Below are positions 16,308 to 24,970 of a stretch of DNA of 64,000 nt, in pieces (positions within the stretch are counted from its first letter, which is position 1; each line of letters starts with the position of its first letter). The DNA lies in NCBI GenBank assembly GCA_947627175.1, contig CANQVA010000002.1:151084-215083 (forward strand). Direction: 5' to 3'. The translations under genes were made by a program, and so were the position numbers. The notes beneath the pieces are model-generated. The model ran no database searches. It was not told the origin of the DNA and worked only from the letters and a program-made list of their open reading frames with translations. This stretch comes from an uncultured Ruminococcus sp. (GTDB lineage Bacteria; Bacillota; Clostridia; Oscillospirales; Ruminococcaceae).

Positions 16308-16910
16308 ATGGCAGACCATAACGCTCTCCCCCTTGTCGTCCTCGCCGAAAAATTCGCTTCACTGCCGGGTATCGGAATGAAAACCGCCCAACGACTCGCC
16401 TATTATGTTATGTCTATGGATGACACGGCAGTTGAAGAATTTGCAAAGGCTCTTACGGACGCTAAAAGGAATGTTCATAAGTGTAAATGCTGTCAAAATC
16501 TTACAGAAAAGGAAATATGCCCTATATGTTCATCAGAGGAACGCAACAAAAGCGTTATATGTGTTGTCGAAACTCCAAAGGACGTTACGGCATTTGAACG
16601 TACAAGGGAATATAACGGCGTTTATCACGTTCTTCACGGTCTTATTTCGCCTATGGATAATGTTACCCCCGATAAAATCCATGTGAAAGAACTGCTTGCA
16701 CGTATTTCAAAGGGAAATATAAGTGAGGTAATAATGGCTACAAATCCCACTGTTGAAGGTGACGCAACTGCTATGTACATTGCAGGACTTCTGAAACCTC
16801 TCGGAATAAAAGTAACACGCCTTGCATTCGGGCTACCTGTCGGAGGAATACTTGAATATGCGGACGAAGTAACGCTGTATAAGGCTCTTGAAAACAGAAA
16901 TGATATGTAA
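16308..16910 (+). CDS. recR: Recombination mediator protein RecR
   Basis: At 200 residues it matches the usual RecR length. An N-terminal helix-hairpin-helix (FASLPGIGMKTAQRLAYYVM), a four-cysteine zinc finger (CKCCQNLTEKEICPIC) and a Toprim domain (ICVVETPKDVTAFERTREYNGVYHVLHG) appear in family order. With RecO/RecF it loads RecA on SSB-coated single-stranded DNA. The start codon directly follows the ybaB stop, so translation is probably coupled. Notably recA itself lies about 3 kb away in a convergent operon. Confidence 0.98.
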   Translation: MADHNALPLVVLAEKFASLPGIGMKTAQRLAYYVMSMDDTAVEEFAKALTDAKRNVHKCKCCQNLTEKEICPICSSEERNKSVICVVETPKDVTAFERTREYNGVYHVLHGLISPMDNVTPDKIHVKELLARISKGNISEVIMATNPTVEGDATAMYIAGLLKPLGIKVTRLAFGLPVGGILEYADEVTLYKALENRNDM

Positions 16911-16914
16911 ATCA

Positions 16915-16948
16915 AAAAAGGACGGTTGTATAAAACCGCCCTTTTTAT
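16915..16948. terminator. Bidirectional terminator between recR and the DtxR-like gene
   Basis: An A-run, then GGACGGTT-GTATA-AAACCGCCC, then TTTTTATT. The stem works in both directions: it ends dnaX-ybaB-recR on the plus strand and the eleven-gene recA operon on the minus strand. Confidence 0.8.
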
Positions 16949-16950
16949 TA

Positions 16951-17334
16951 TCAGTTTTTTTTCTTTATTGTACGTTTCACAATTCCTTTCAGGCGTTCAC
17001 AAGTATCCTGCGGAAATTCAGTCACGAATTTTACAGCATGGTCATGTGCTTCTTCCGGAGGAAGTTTAAGAAAGTTATGGAAAAACATATACACTTCATG
17101 GAATGTAGAGAATATTTCGTTTACAGCTTTTTCGCCCTCAGCAGTAAGCACAACGCTGTTGCAGAAATCCTCATACACAAGACCGCAATTTGCAAGACAG
17201 CGGAGCATCTTGCTTACACTCGGACGTGATACGCCAAGATGACGTGAAATATTTACACAACGGACGTATTCATCAACGTCGGAAAGTTCCTTTATAGCAA
17301 TAAGGTATTTTATATGTCCTGCACAGTGTTTCAT
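16951..17334 (-). CDS. DtxR/MntR-like metal-dependent transcriptional regulator
   Basis: The 127-residue protein begins with a winged helix-turn-helix: VRCVNISRHLGVSRPSVSKMLRCLANCGLVYEDFCNSVVLTAEGEKA. This matches the DtxR/MntR N-terminal domain (V-x-x-I-A-x-x-L-G-V-S-x-x-S-V-x-x-M-L-x-x-L). The remaining helices (about residues 68-120) could form the metal-binding dimer domain, but the usual metal-ligand pattern (E-x(2)-C/E-H) is only partly visible (HEVYMFFHN, EEAHDHA). No SH3-like third domain is present, so MntR-like length. It is the last gene of the operon. It would repress or activate metal-uptake genes elsewhere; the target metal is not determinable. Confidence 0.8.
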   Translation of the reverse strand: MKHCAGHIKYLIAIKELSDVDEYVRCVNISRHLGVSRPSVSKMLRCLANCGLVYEDFCNSVVLTAEGEKAVNEIFSTFHEVYMFFHNFLKLPPEEAHDHAVKFVTEFPQDTCERLKGIVKRTIKKKN

Positions 17335-17349
17335 TTTTTCATTTCTCCT

Positions 17350-17934
17350 TTACTTGTCCGAATCAATCAGATGCCAATAACCTTTAAGATAAACACCTCC
17401 GGAAATTACCGTGAGTGCCGTCGAAATCCATATAAGCACCGGAATAACTATATTATCTACGGCATTTTTTACACCGTCAGCAATATTCAAATCAAAGTCA
17501 TAACACACACTAAGCCATATGAGCGACGCAACTATTGAAACCATTGTAAAAGCCGTTTTTAATTTTCCCCACATTCCTGCGGCAACTACTATACCACTAT
17601 CAGCCGCAAGCAGTCTCAACCCTGAAACCATAAATTCCCTTGCACTTATTATAATAAGAGGCAATGCACCCATATTTATTTCAGGGAGTTCCACAAAAAC
17701 AGTCAATGCCGCAATTACAAGAACTTTATCAGCAAGCGGGTCAAGAAATTTTCCGAAATTAGTGACAAGATTTCTCTTTCTTGCGATTTTTCCGTCAAGA
17801 GCATCAGTAATTGATGCAGCCGCAAAAATAACAAGGGCTATCAGAAAATGAAACGGCATTTTCCAGTAGATAAACAGCAGAAAAAACGGAATAAGACAAA
17901 CTCTCAACAAAGTCAGTTTGTTTGGCAGGTTCAT
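17350..17934 (-). CDS. pgsA: CDP-diacylglycerol--glycerol-3-phosphate 3-phosphatidyltransferase
   Basis: The CDP-alcohol phosphatidyltransferase signature D-G-x2-A-R-x8-G-x3-D-x3-D is complete: DALDGKIARKRNLVTNFGKFLDPLADK (about residues 44-70). The protein has 194 residues and several membrane helices, and starts MNLPNKLTLLRVCLIP, typical of PgsA. It makes phosphatidylglycerophosphate, the committed step to phosphatidylglycerol. The start overlaps the rimO stop by four bases. The rimO-pgsA pairing is common in clostridia. Confidence 0.95.
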   Translation of the reverse strand: MNLPNKLTLLRVCLIPFFLLFIYWKMPFHFLIALVIFAAASITDALDGKIARKRNLVTNFGKFLDPLADKVLVIAALTVFVELPEINMGALPLIIISAREFMVSGLRLLAADSGIVVAAGMWGKLKTAFTMVSIVASLIWLSVCYDFDLNIADGVKNAVDNIVIPVLIWISTALTVISGGVYLKGYWHLIDSDK

Positions 17935-19262
17935 TTGTCTATCACCTCTCCTATTAAATCATAGTCAAGTGTATCTGTAATCTTTATTTTAACGTATTCA
18001 CCGACAGAAAGAGATTTTCCCGACGTAAAAAAAACTTTTCCGTCTATATCGGGAGCATCAAGGCGTGTACGTCCGAACCAGCATTCGGCTAATCTGTCAT
18101 ATCCTTCAACAACAGTTTCAAGTTCTTTTCCAAGCAACTTTTCGTTATTTTCCGCACTTATAAGCAGTTGCTGTCTCATTATAATATCTGCACGGTGATT
18201 TTTTACTTCTTCGTCAATCTGTCCATCGAAATCAGCCGCCTTTGTTCCTTCTTCCTGAGAGTATGCAAAACAGCCGAGACGGTCAAATCTTACTTTTTTG
18301 ACAAATTCGGAAAGTTCCGTAAATTGTTCTTCCGTTTCAGACGGAAAACCTGTAATAAGAGTAGTACGCAGAATAACACTGGGTATTTTTTCCCTGATAT
18401 GTGCAAAGAGATTTTCAAGACTTTCACGGTTTCCCCAACGGTTCATACGTCCGAGAATTTCACCGTTGCAATGCTGTATCGGAATTTCAAGATATTTCAC
18501 AAGTTTTTCCTCTCCTGCAATCGTTTCAAGAAGTTCATCAGTAATTCTTTCAGGATAGCAATAAAGTGTACGAATCCAATGTATACCGTCTATTTTACAA
18601 AGACGGTGGAGAAGTTCCGGAAGTTTTGATTCACCGTACAAATCTTCGCCATAGCGTGAAGTGTCCTGAGCTATGACAATAATTTCTGTAACGCCATTTT
18701 CTGCAAGCCATTCAGCCTCTTTAATTACTTCTTCTATGGGAATACTGCGGAATTTTCCTCTTATCTGCGGTATTGCACAATAAGTGCAACAATTGGAACA
18801 GCCTTCTGCAATTTTAAGATAAGCAAAAAACGGCAGTGTAGAAATAATTCTTTCTCCCGCAAGTTCAGCGTCAAGTTTCGGAGCAAAGTTTACATATCTT
18901 TCATTTGCAAGCACACGGTCAAGAACGTCAACAATGTCCTTATTGTTTCCTATTCCTATAACAGCATCGGCTTCGGGAAACAGTTCAGCAGTTTCTTCCC
19001 TGTATCTTTCCGAAAGACAACCTGTAACCACAATTTTTTTAAGAGTTCCGTCTGCCTTGAGTTTAGCCAGTTCGAGAATAGTCTCAATAGCCTCCTCCTT
19101 TGCAGACTGTATAAAACCGCAGGTATTTACAACGGCAATATCTGCAAGCCCCGGTTCTGTAACAAGTTTATAACCGTGACTTTTCAATTTATACAACATT
19201 CTCTCGGAGTCAACAAGATTCTTTGAACACCCGAGCGATACCATTCCGACTTTAACCGGCAT
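17931..19262 (-). CDS. rimO: Ribosomal protein S12 methylthiotransferase RimO
   Basis: At 443 residues it has the three RimO/MiaB domains. The N-terminal UPF0004 domain (MVSLGCSKNLVDSERML, with cysteines also in VVNTCGFI and VVTGCLSERY) binds the second iron-sulfur cluster. The radical-SAM core carries C-x3-C-x2-C in GCSNCCTYCAIPQIRG. The C-terminal TRAM domain follows (from about residue 375, LGKELETVVEGYDRLAECWFGRTRLDAPDIDG). DAPDIDG is typical of RimO rather than MiaB. It methylthiolates the conserved aspartate of ribosomal protein S12. It lies two bases after recX and is coupled to pgsA. Confidence 0.96.
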   Translation of the reverse strand: MPVKVGMVSLGCSKNLVDSERMLYKLKSHGYKLVTEPGLADIAVVNTCGFIQSAKEEAIETILELAKLKADGTLKKIVVTGCLSERYREETAELFPEADAVIGIGNNKDIVDVLDRVLANERYVNFAPKLDAELAGERIISTLPFFAYLKIAEGCSNCCTYCAIPQIRGKFRSIPIEEVIKEAEWLAENGVTEIIVIAQDTSRYGEDLYGESKLPELLHRLCKIDGIHWIRTLYCYPERITDELLETIAGEEKLVKYLEIPIQHCNGEILGRMNRWGNRESLENLFAHIREKIPSVILRTTLITGFPSETEEQFTELSEFVKKVRFDRLGCFAYSQEEGTKAADFDGQIDEEVKNHRADIIMRQQLLISAENNEKLLGKELETVVEGYDRLAECWFGRTRLDAPDIDGKVFFTSGKSLSVGEYVKIKITDTLDYDLIGEVIDK

Positions 19263-19264
19263 TT

Positions 19265-19891
19265 TTAGCCCTCCCTGTTGTCAAAATATTCTCTTACTGT
19301 ACTATTTATTTCATCAAAACTATATCCGTACCTCACAAGAGAACTCTTGACCTTTTCTATTGATTTTCTGTCATTTCTGTCTGTAAGCAGACGAGAGTAT
19401 TTTGTTTCAATAAGATGAGTAAGATTTTCTTTAAATACTTCCTCATACGGCTGAAGAACGTCTTCCGCAAGATATTCGTCTATTCCTTTCATGATAATTT
19501 CATGTTTTGCACGGCGAAAACCATACTTTTTTGCTTCAACGTATCTCACCGCAAGTTTTTCCGCATATCGTTCATCACTGATAATTCCCGATTTTTCAAG
19601 TTTTTCCACAACTGCACCGCATAGTTTTTCATTTTTGTATGTCTTTATGAGTTTTTCACGCATTTCAAATGCAGAATAATCACGATAATCAAGGCAATAC
19701 AATGAATACTGATAAGCACGCCTGAAATTTGACGCATATATTATTTTTTTTAATTCACTGCGTTCAAGTTCCATGCCGTTGTGAATATTGAAATCAGCTA
19801 TAATATCGGCATGAAGATAGATTTTTCTTGTTTCATCTATCTCCGCCTCATAAGTAGTACCCTTGTAAATTTTAACAGAAGTTATTTTCAT
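19265..19891 (-). CDS. recX: RecX family recombination regulator
   Basis: The 208-residue protein shows the three-helix RecX repeats, including YCLDYRDYSAFEMREKLIKTY, LEKSGIISDERYAEKLAVRYVEAKKYGFRRAKHEIIMKGI and SLVRYGYSFDEINSTVREYF. The N-terminal 50 residues are an extra beta-rich extension often found in Firmicute RecX. RecX binds RecA filaments and modulates them. The start overlaps the recA stop by one base (TAATG), so the two are translationally coupled. Confidence 0.93.
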   Translation of the reverse strand: MKITSVKIYKGTTYEAEIDETRKIYLHADIIADFNIHNGMELERSELKKIIYASNFRRAYQYSLYCLDYRDYSAFEMREKLIKTYKNEKLCGAVVEKLEKSGIISDERYAEKLAVRYVEAKKYGFRRAKHEIIMKGIDEYLAEDVLQPYEEVFKENLTHLIETKYSRLLTDRNDRKSIEKVKSSLVRYGYSFDEINSTVREYFDNREG

Positions 19892-21051
19892 TATTCCTCA
19901 GCAGGTGTAAATTCCTCAAAATCTTCATCATCTGAAAGAATGTCATTATCATCTGTTTCATCGTCTGAAATCTTATTAACATTTTCCGGCTGATTTTTTT
20001 CGGAATTATTATTCATTATTTCTTCCCTGCGTGCAAGAATCTGTTCTTCAATTTCTTTCATAAGAGCCTCATCGTTTTTGAGAAGTTCTTTTACATTGTC
20101 ACGTCCCTGACCGAGTTTCTGGTCTTTATAACTGAACCACGAACCGCCTTTTTTTATAATCTCAAGTTCAACAGCCATATCAAGAACTTCGCCTGTACGT
20201 GAAATACCCTGTCCGTACATCATATCAAAAGTAGCTTCTTTAAAAGGCGGTGCGACCTTGTTTTTTACAACCTTACAGCGTGTTGACGCACCTATAATTT
20301 CACCGTTTGACTTTATAACTTCACCTTTTCTAACCTCAATACGTACAGAGGCATAGAATTTCAAAGCACGTCCGCCGGGAGTAGTTTCGGGATTACCATA
20401 CATAACACCAATTTTTTCACGTATCTGATTTATGAAAATTGCCACGCAGTTTGACTTTGAAATAGCACCTGTAAGTTTTCTCATTGCCTGCGACATAAGG
20501 CGGGCGAGCTGTCCGACGTGCAAATCTCCCATATCTCCATCAATTTCCGCACGGGTAGTCATAGCGGCTATAGAGTCAATAACTATTACATCAATAGCTC
20601 CGGAGCGTATAAGGGCTTCAGCAATTTCAAGTGCCTGCTCACCGCTGTCAGGCTGAGATACAAGAAGTTCATCTGTATTTACGCCGAGTGCCTTTGCATA
20701 AACGGGGTCAAGAGCGTGTTCAACGTCGATAAAAGCAGCCTCACCGCCCATTTTCTGAGATTGTGCAATAACAGAAAGTGCAACAGTTGTCTTTCCTGAA
20801 CTTTCAGGGCCGTAAATCTCAACAATACGTCCCTTTGGAACTCCGCCTATGCCTAACGCCATATCAAGAGTCATAGAACCTGTCGGGATTGCATCAACGT
20901 CAAGTGTTTTTGTCTGCCCAAGACGCATTACAGCACCTGCACCATATTTTTTTTCAATCATTTTCAATGCACCTTCAAGTGCGGTTTTTTTATCCTCTCT
21001 TGTCGTAACACGTACAACAGAAGCCTTTTTTGCAAGTTCTTTTTTAGCCAT
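19891..21051 (-). CDS. recA: Recombinase RecA
   Basis: The 386-residue protein carries Walker [10 protein letters not shown] (residues 81-89), Walker [19 protein letters not shown] with L1 loop [19 protein letters not shown]2 region [32 protein letters not shown] and an acidic C-terminal tail ([19 protein letters not shown]). All catalytic motifs look intact. It forms filaments on single-stranded DNA, catalyses strand exchange and triggers LexA cleavage. The start overlaps the prmC stop by one base. I see no separate promoter or Bacillus-type SOS box in the preceding 70 bases, so it appears to depend on the operon promoter. Confidence 0.99.
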   Translation of the reverse strand: MAKKELAKKASVVRVTTREDKKTALEGALKMIEKKYGAGAVMRLGQTKTLDVDAIPTGSMTLDMALGIGGVPKGRIVEIYGPESSGKTTVALSVIAQSQKMGGEAAFIDVEHALDPVYAKALGVNTDELLVSQPDSGEQALEIAEALIRSGAIDVIVIDSIAAMTTRAEIDGDMGDLHVGQLARLMSQAMRKLTGAISKSNCVAIFINQIREKIGVMYGNPETTPGGRALKFYASVRIEVRKGEVIKSNGEIIGASTRCKVVKNKVAPPFKEATFDMMYGQGISRTGEVLDMAVELEIIKKGGSWFSYKDQKLGQGRDNVKELLKNDEALMKEIEEQILARREEIMNNNSEKNQPENVNKISDDETDDNDILSDDEDFEEFTPAEE

Positions 21052-21905
21052 TATATTTCCTCCTGTTTCTGAGCCGTAACTGTTCTTATAATATTTTGAG
21101 TGTCACAGCTGAATTTTATGTTATAAAAATTATTTGACTCTAAAATTTTTTTAACAGAATCATGTTGTCCGTCACCAAATTCATATGCAATCCAGCCATT
21201 TTTTTTAACAGACTTTTTCCATATGAAAGTTATTTTTCTGTAAAAATCAAGACCATCATCACCGCCGAAAAGTGCGGTTTTTGGTTCAGCCTGTACTTCT
21301 TTTTGTAAGTTCTTCATTTCCTCTGCTGTCAGATATGGCGGATTACTTACTATAATATCAAAATCCCTGAATTTTTCGGAAGTTTCAGCTGAAAGAACAT
21401 CTGCCTTTACTGCATTTACCATTGAATTATTCAATCTGATATTTTCTTCAAGATATTCAAAAGCTGAATCGAATTTTTCAACTGCCCATACTTCAGAATG
21501 TGGAATTTCTTTTTCAAGCGTTATTGCAATACATCCGCTGCCACTGCATAAATCAAGTATTTTCGGGGATTCAAGCCTGTTTTTTTTAACAATATCAAGA
21601 ATATTTTCAATCAGTGTTTCTGTTTCGGGTCGTGGTATAAGTACGCCTTCGCCTACTCTGAAAGTATATTTCCAGAAATCCCACTCCCCTAAAACATATT
21701 GTAAAGGATTTCCCTCACAACGATATTCAACATTGTTATATACTTTGTAAATCTGCGAATCACTGACTTTTTCATTCGGTTTGAACAGTGGATTTTTTTC
21801 CTTGAATACGTCTTGAAAAATACACATCGTATCAAATTCAGCATTGTCAATGCTGTCTTTTTTCATAGTCTTCACACAATTCCTGTATAATTCAAGCCGT
21901 GTCAT
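21051..21905 (-). CDS. prmC: Peptide chain release factor N5-glutamine methyltransferase
   Basis: The SAM-binding motif [17 protein letters not shown] and catalytic motif SNPPYLT are those of PrmC/HemK, which methylates the GGQ glutamine of release factors 1 and 2. The N-terminal helical domain that recognises the release factor is present (about residues 1-80, with [13 protein letters not shown] and [13 protein letters not shown]). The ORF-track start is a GTG at 21911. The ATG at 21905 overlaps the DUF1385 stop (TAATG) and follows AGGTGG, so it is preferred (284 residues). prfA is not adjacent. Confidence 0.95.
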   Translation of the reverse strand: MTRLELYRNCVKTMKKDSIDNAEFDTMCIFQDVFKEKNPLFKPNEKVSDSQIYKVYNNVEYRCEGNPLQYVLGEWDFWKYTFRVGEGVLIPRPETETLIENILDIVKKNRLESPKILDLCSGSGCIAITLEKEIPHSEVWAVEKFDSAFEYLEENIRLNNSMVNAVKADVLSAETSEKFRDFDIIVSNPPYLTAEEMKNLQKEVQAEPKTALFGGDDGLDFYRKITFIWKKSVKKNGWIAYEFGDGQHDSVKKILESNNFYNIKFSCDTQNIIRTVTAQKQEEI

Positions 21906-22831
21906 TACCACCTGTCCTCCTCTTTATCCTGCGGAATACAAGGTTTCATAGCGGCAATTGCAATTTCAATCATACTGTCATCGGGTTCACGTGTTGTTAT
22001 TCTCTGCATCGCAAGACCCGGAGCAGATAATATTTTTGTAAAAAGATTATCATGATTTCCCGCAAGTCTTATACATTCATAAGAAATACCCACAATAAGC
22101 GGAAGAAGTACAAGTGATGCAACTATTCTCTGCCATGTCACCGTAAAAGGCACAAAACACATTACGAAAATGCCGACTATCAGAACTATAAATATAAAAC
22201 TCGTTCCGCATCTCTTGTGAAAACGTGTCTGTTTCCGAACATTCTCAACAGTCAGAGGGAGTTCCGCCTCATGACAGGCAATAGTCTTGTGTTCTGCACC
22301 GTGATATTCATATTGTCTGCGTATATCTTTCATAAGACTTACAAGAGCCATATACGCCACAAAAATTACTATTTTTACAATGCCCTCCAATATTGAACGG
22401 ATTATTCTGTGTTCTTCTACTCCCGAAATAAAGCCTATAATAATTTTGGGTAGAAAAATAAACAGCCCCAACGCAAGAACTATGCCGATAAGCATACCTA
22501 TATACATAACAACGTCAAATAACTTTGAGTCCTCTTCTTCTGCCTTTTCTTCTGTCAATTGCTTTTCAGCAGATTTCATCATGTACTTATAACCCTTTGA
22601 AAGAGATGTTACGAAACTTACACACCCTCTGACGAGAGGAGTTTTTTTGTACCACGGAGCATTTTTTCCGTTGTTTTCGTCCCATGTTTCAAGGTCTATA
22701 GAACCGTCAGGCAGTCTGCACGCCATTGCACCCTTATTAGGGCCAAGCATCATTATCCCTTCAATGAGAGCCTGTCCGCCGATTTTTGATTTAAATTTTT
22801 CACAACATTGTGAATCTTTACTTTCTTTCAT
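21905..22831 (-). CDS. DUF1385 family membrane protein
   Basis: The 308-residue protein opens with KIGGQALIEGIMMLGPNKGAMACRLPDG, the hallmark of DUF1385. Several membrane helices follow, with conserved EYHGAEHKTIACHE between the third and fourth. The histidine and glutamate residues of that loop suggest metal binding, but no function is established. DUF1385 genes commonly precede prmC, as here. Both are coupled by a one-base overlap. Confidence 0.9.
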   Translation of the reverse strand: MKESKDSQCCEKFKSKIGGQALIEGIMMLGPNKGAMACRLPDGSIDLETWDENNGKNAPWYKKTPLVRGCVSFVTSLSKGYKYMMKSAEKQLTEEKAEEEDSKLFDVVMYIGMLIGIVLALGLFIFLPKIIIGFISGVEEHRIIRSILEGIVKIVIFVAYMALVSLMKDIRRQYEYHGAEHKTIACHEAELPLTVENVRKQTRFHKRCGTSFIFIVLIVGIFVMCFVPFTVTWQRIVASLVLLPLIVGISYECIRLAGNHDNLFTKILSAPGLAMQRITTREPDDSMIEIAIAAMKPCIPQDKEEDRW

Positions 22832-22842
22832 TATTATTTCTC

Positions 22843-24246
22843 CTATTGTGTTTTTGCAGGAAGTGTAATTTTAACTGTTGTTCCCTTTCCTTCTCCTGCA
22901 CTTGAAATTTCCATAGTTCCCTCATGCATGGCAATAATTTCATCTGCAACAGCAAGACCTATTCCCGAGCCACGCCTTGTATGATTAGCCTTATAGAATT
23001 TTGTCTTTACTTTCGGAAGGTCAGACTCTTTTATACCGCAACCCGTATCAGAAACAGTGACTACAACATTTCCCTCTGATTCAGATGCATTTATAGTTAC
23101 AATATCGCCCGGAGATGAATATTTTACCGCATTGTCAATGACATTTATAAAAACCTGCCTTATACGGTTTTTGTCACCGAAAACAAATGGCAACATTTCG
23201 GGGTCATTATATATGACTTTTATATCCTCACGCCGTGCCTTTTCACTGTACATAAGAACAGCATCGCCAAGTTCGGCAAGTATATCCATATTAGCGGCAT
23301 GAAGTGTAAAATGACCGCTCTGCATACGTGAGAAGTCAAGCAGTTCTTCAACCATTTCTGAAAGGCGTTCTGTTTCGCTGACTATAACGCCAACGCCTTT
23401 TTTGACGGTATCGGGATTTGACTCACTGTCAAGCATGAGAGTTTCCGCCCAGCCTTTTATAGCAGTAAGAGGCGTTCTCAACTCATGTGAAACAGAAGAT
23501 ATAAATTCATTCTTCATAGCTTCAGCGTTTGAAAGTTCGTCCGCCATGTGATTTATAGCCATACACAAATCACCTATTTCATCATTGCTGTTATTGCTGA
23601 TACGAACCGAAAAGTCACCTATTGCAAATTTCCTTGCTATACCGCTTATTTGCCGTATTGGTTTTACAATAGAACCTGCAAAATAAAGACCTGTAATTAT
23701 ATTTATCAATATAATTGCAACACATACTACTGTTACAACAATTGCACTTGATTCTATTGTGTTATCAATTTCAGTAAGCGATGTAACCATACGCACTGAA
23801 CTGTATTCACTGTTGAATGAAGAAATAGAAACGGAAACGGCAAGAATCTTTTCACCGCCCGGCAATTTTCCGACATACGAACCCTCACCGGAATCCATAG
23901 CTTGTTCATAGTCAGGCATACGTGTGTTTTCGTCGGGAGAGAATCCCGAAGAAGTCAAGACAACTCTGCCTTTTGAGTTTATCGCCATAAGTTCTATTTT
24001 ATCCTTTTCATTGAACGTTTCAAGCATATTTCTCATTTCAGCCGAAAAATTCGCCGCATTATCCTGAGAGTGAATACTCAGAACACTTGTTACAGCATTT
24101 ATTTTTGAAACAAGATACTGTTTCGCTGAACTGTAGAAATAATTCTGTATTGCATAAACAAACATAAGACCAAATACAATCATTACAAGTATTACGACAC
24201 TGAGGTTATTAAAAATCCAGCGTTTTGTTATACTTTTTTTAGCCAT
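22843..24246 (-). CDS. Membrane-bound sensor histidine kinase
   Basis: The 467-residue kinase has two membrane helices (about residues 12-32 and 168-190) flanking an extracytoplasmic sensor domain of about 135 residues. A HAMP segment (VKPIRQISGIARKFAIGDFSVRI) follows, then HisKA with phospho-acceptor SSVSHELRTPLTAIKGWAE and HATPase_c with N-box NVIDNAVKYSS, G1 VSDTGCGI and G2 GSGIGLAVADEI. It pairs with the OmpR-type regulator just upstream (one-base overlap). The PhoR/WalK-like layout suggests envelope stress or nutrient sensing, but the signal is unknown. Confidence 0.95.
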   Translation of the reverse strand: MAKKSITKRWIFNNLSVVILVMIVFGLMFVYAIQNYFYSSAKQYLVSKINAVTSVLSIHSQDNAANFSAEMRNMLETFNEKDKIELMAINSKGRVVLTSSGFSPDENTRMPDYEQAMDSGEGSYVGKLPGGEKILAVSVSISSFNSEYSSVRMVTSLTEIDNTIESSAIVVTVVCVAIILINIITGLYFAGSIVKPIRQISGIARKFAIGDFSVRISNNSNDEIGDLCMAINHMADELSNAEAMKNEFISSVSHELRTPLTAIKGWAETLMLDSESNPDTVKKGVGVIVSETERLSEMVEELLDFSRMQSGHFTLHAANMDILAELGDAVLMYSEKARREDIKVIYNDPEMLPFVFGDKNRIRQVFINVIDNAVKYSSPGDIVTINASESEGNVVVTVSDTGCGIKESDLPKVKTKFYKANHTRRGSGIGLAVADEIIAMHEGTMEISSAGEGKGTTVKITLPAKTQ

Positions 24247-24947
24247 TACTGAGTATCATTCCATTTATATCCGTATCCCCATATAGTTATTATATACTTA
24301 GGACTTGAGGGTTCTTCTTCTATCTTCATACGGATTCTTCTTATATTAACGTCAACAATTTTGTCATCGCCGTAATAACTTTCGCCCCATATATGATTCA
24401 GAATACTTGCACGGTCAAGAGCAGTGTTTTTATTATTCATAAAAAATTCAAGTATCTGATATTCAACTTGTGTCAATTCAATAGGAACATCATTTTTTGT
24501 TACTGTACGGCTTTTGAGATTCAGAACAAAAGGCCCTGACTCAATAAGTGATTGTTTTTCATTTTTTATGAAACTCATACACACACGCCTATAAATAGCA
24601 TCAACACGTGCTGTAAGTTCTGACGGAGAGAATGGTTTTGTTATATAATCGTCCGCACCAATCATAAGACCGCTTACTTTGTCCATTTCCTGAGTACGTG
24701 CTGTAAGCATTATAATTCCTATTGTCGAACTTTTTTCACGGATTTTCTTGCATACTGTGAATCCGTCAATGCCCGGCATCATTATGTCAAGCAGAACAAT
24801 ATCAAAATTTCCGTGTTCTGTTTCAAATGTCCTTAAAGCCGCTTCACCGCAGTCAACGTCTACAACATCGTAACCTGCACGCTTTAAATTTATAACAACA
24901 AATTCACGTATAGTTTCTTCATCCTCACAAATAAGAATACGTTTCAA
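24246..24947 (-). CDS. OmpR/PhoB-family response regulator
   Basis: The 233-residue regulator has a receiver domain with acidic pocket CEDEE, phospho-acceptor D in VLLDIMMPGIDGF, T in MLTARTQ and K in DDYITKPFS. A winged-helix effector domain (about 135-230) ends in VDVNIRRIRMKIEEEPSSPKYIITIWGYGYKW. It is encoded with its histidine kinase. The regulon is unknown, but its location between a lipoprotein gene and the kinase gene is consistent with envelope control. Confidence 0.95.
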   Translation of the reverse strand: MKRILICEDEETIREFVVINLKRAGYDVVDVDCGEAALRTFETEHGNFDIVLLDIMMPGIDGFTVCKKIREKSSTIGIIMLTARTQEMDKVSGLMIGADDYITKPFSPSELTARVDAIYRRVCMSFIKNEKQSLIESGPFVLNLKSRTVTKNDVPIELTQVEYQILEFFMNNKNTALDRASILNHIWGESYYGDDKIVDVNIRRIRMKIEEEPSSPKYIITIWGYGYKWNDTQ

Positions 24948-24970
24948 TTTTTTCAGCTCCTTTTTATAAA

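Noticed and set aside
21052-21120. SOS box upstream of recA
   Set aside because: The nearest match (AAGAACAGTTAC on the minus strand) lacks the symmetric GAAC-N4-GTTC arrangement of Gram-positive LexA sites.
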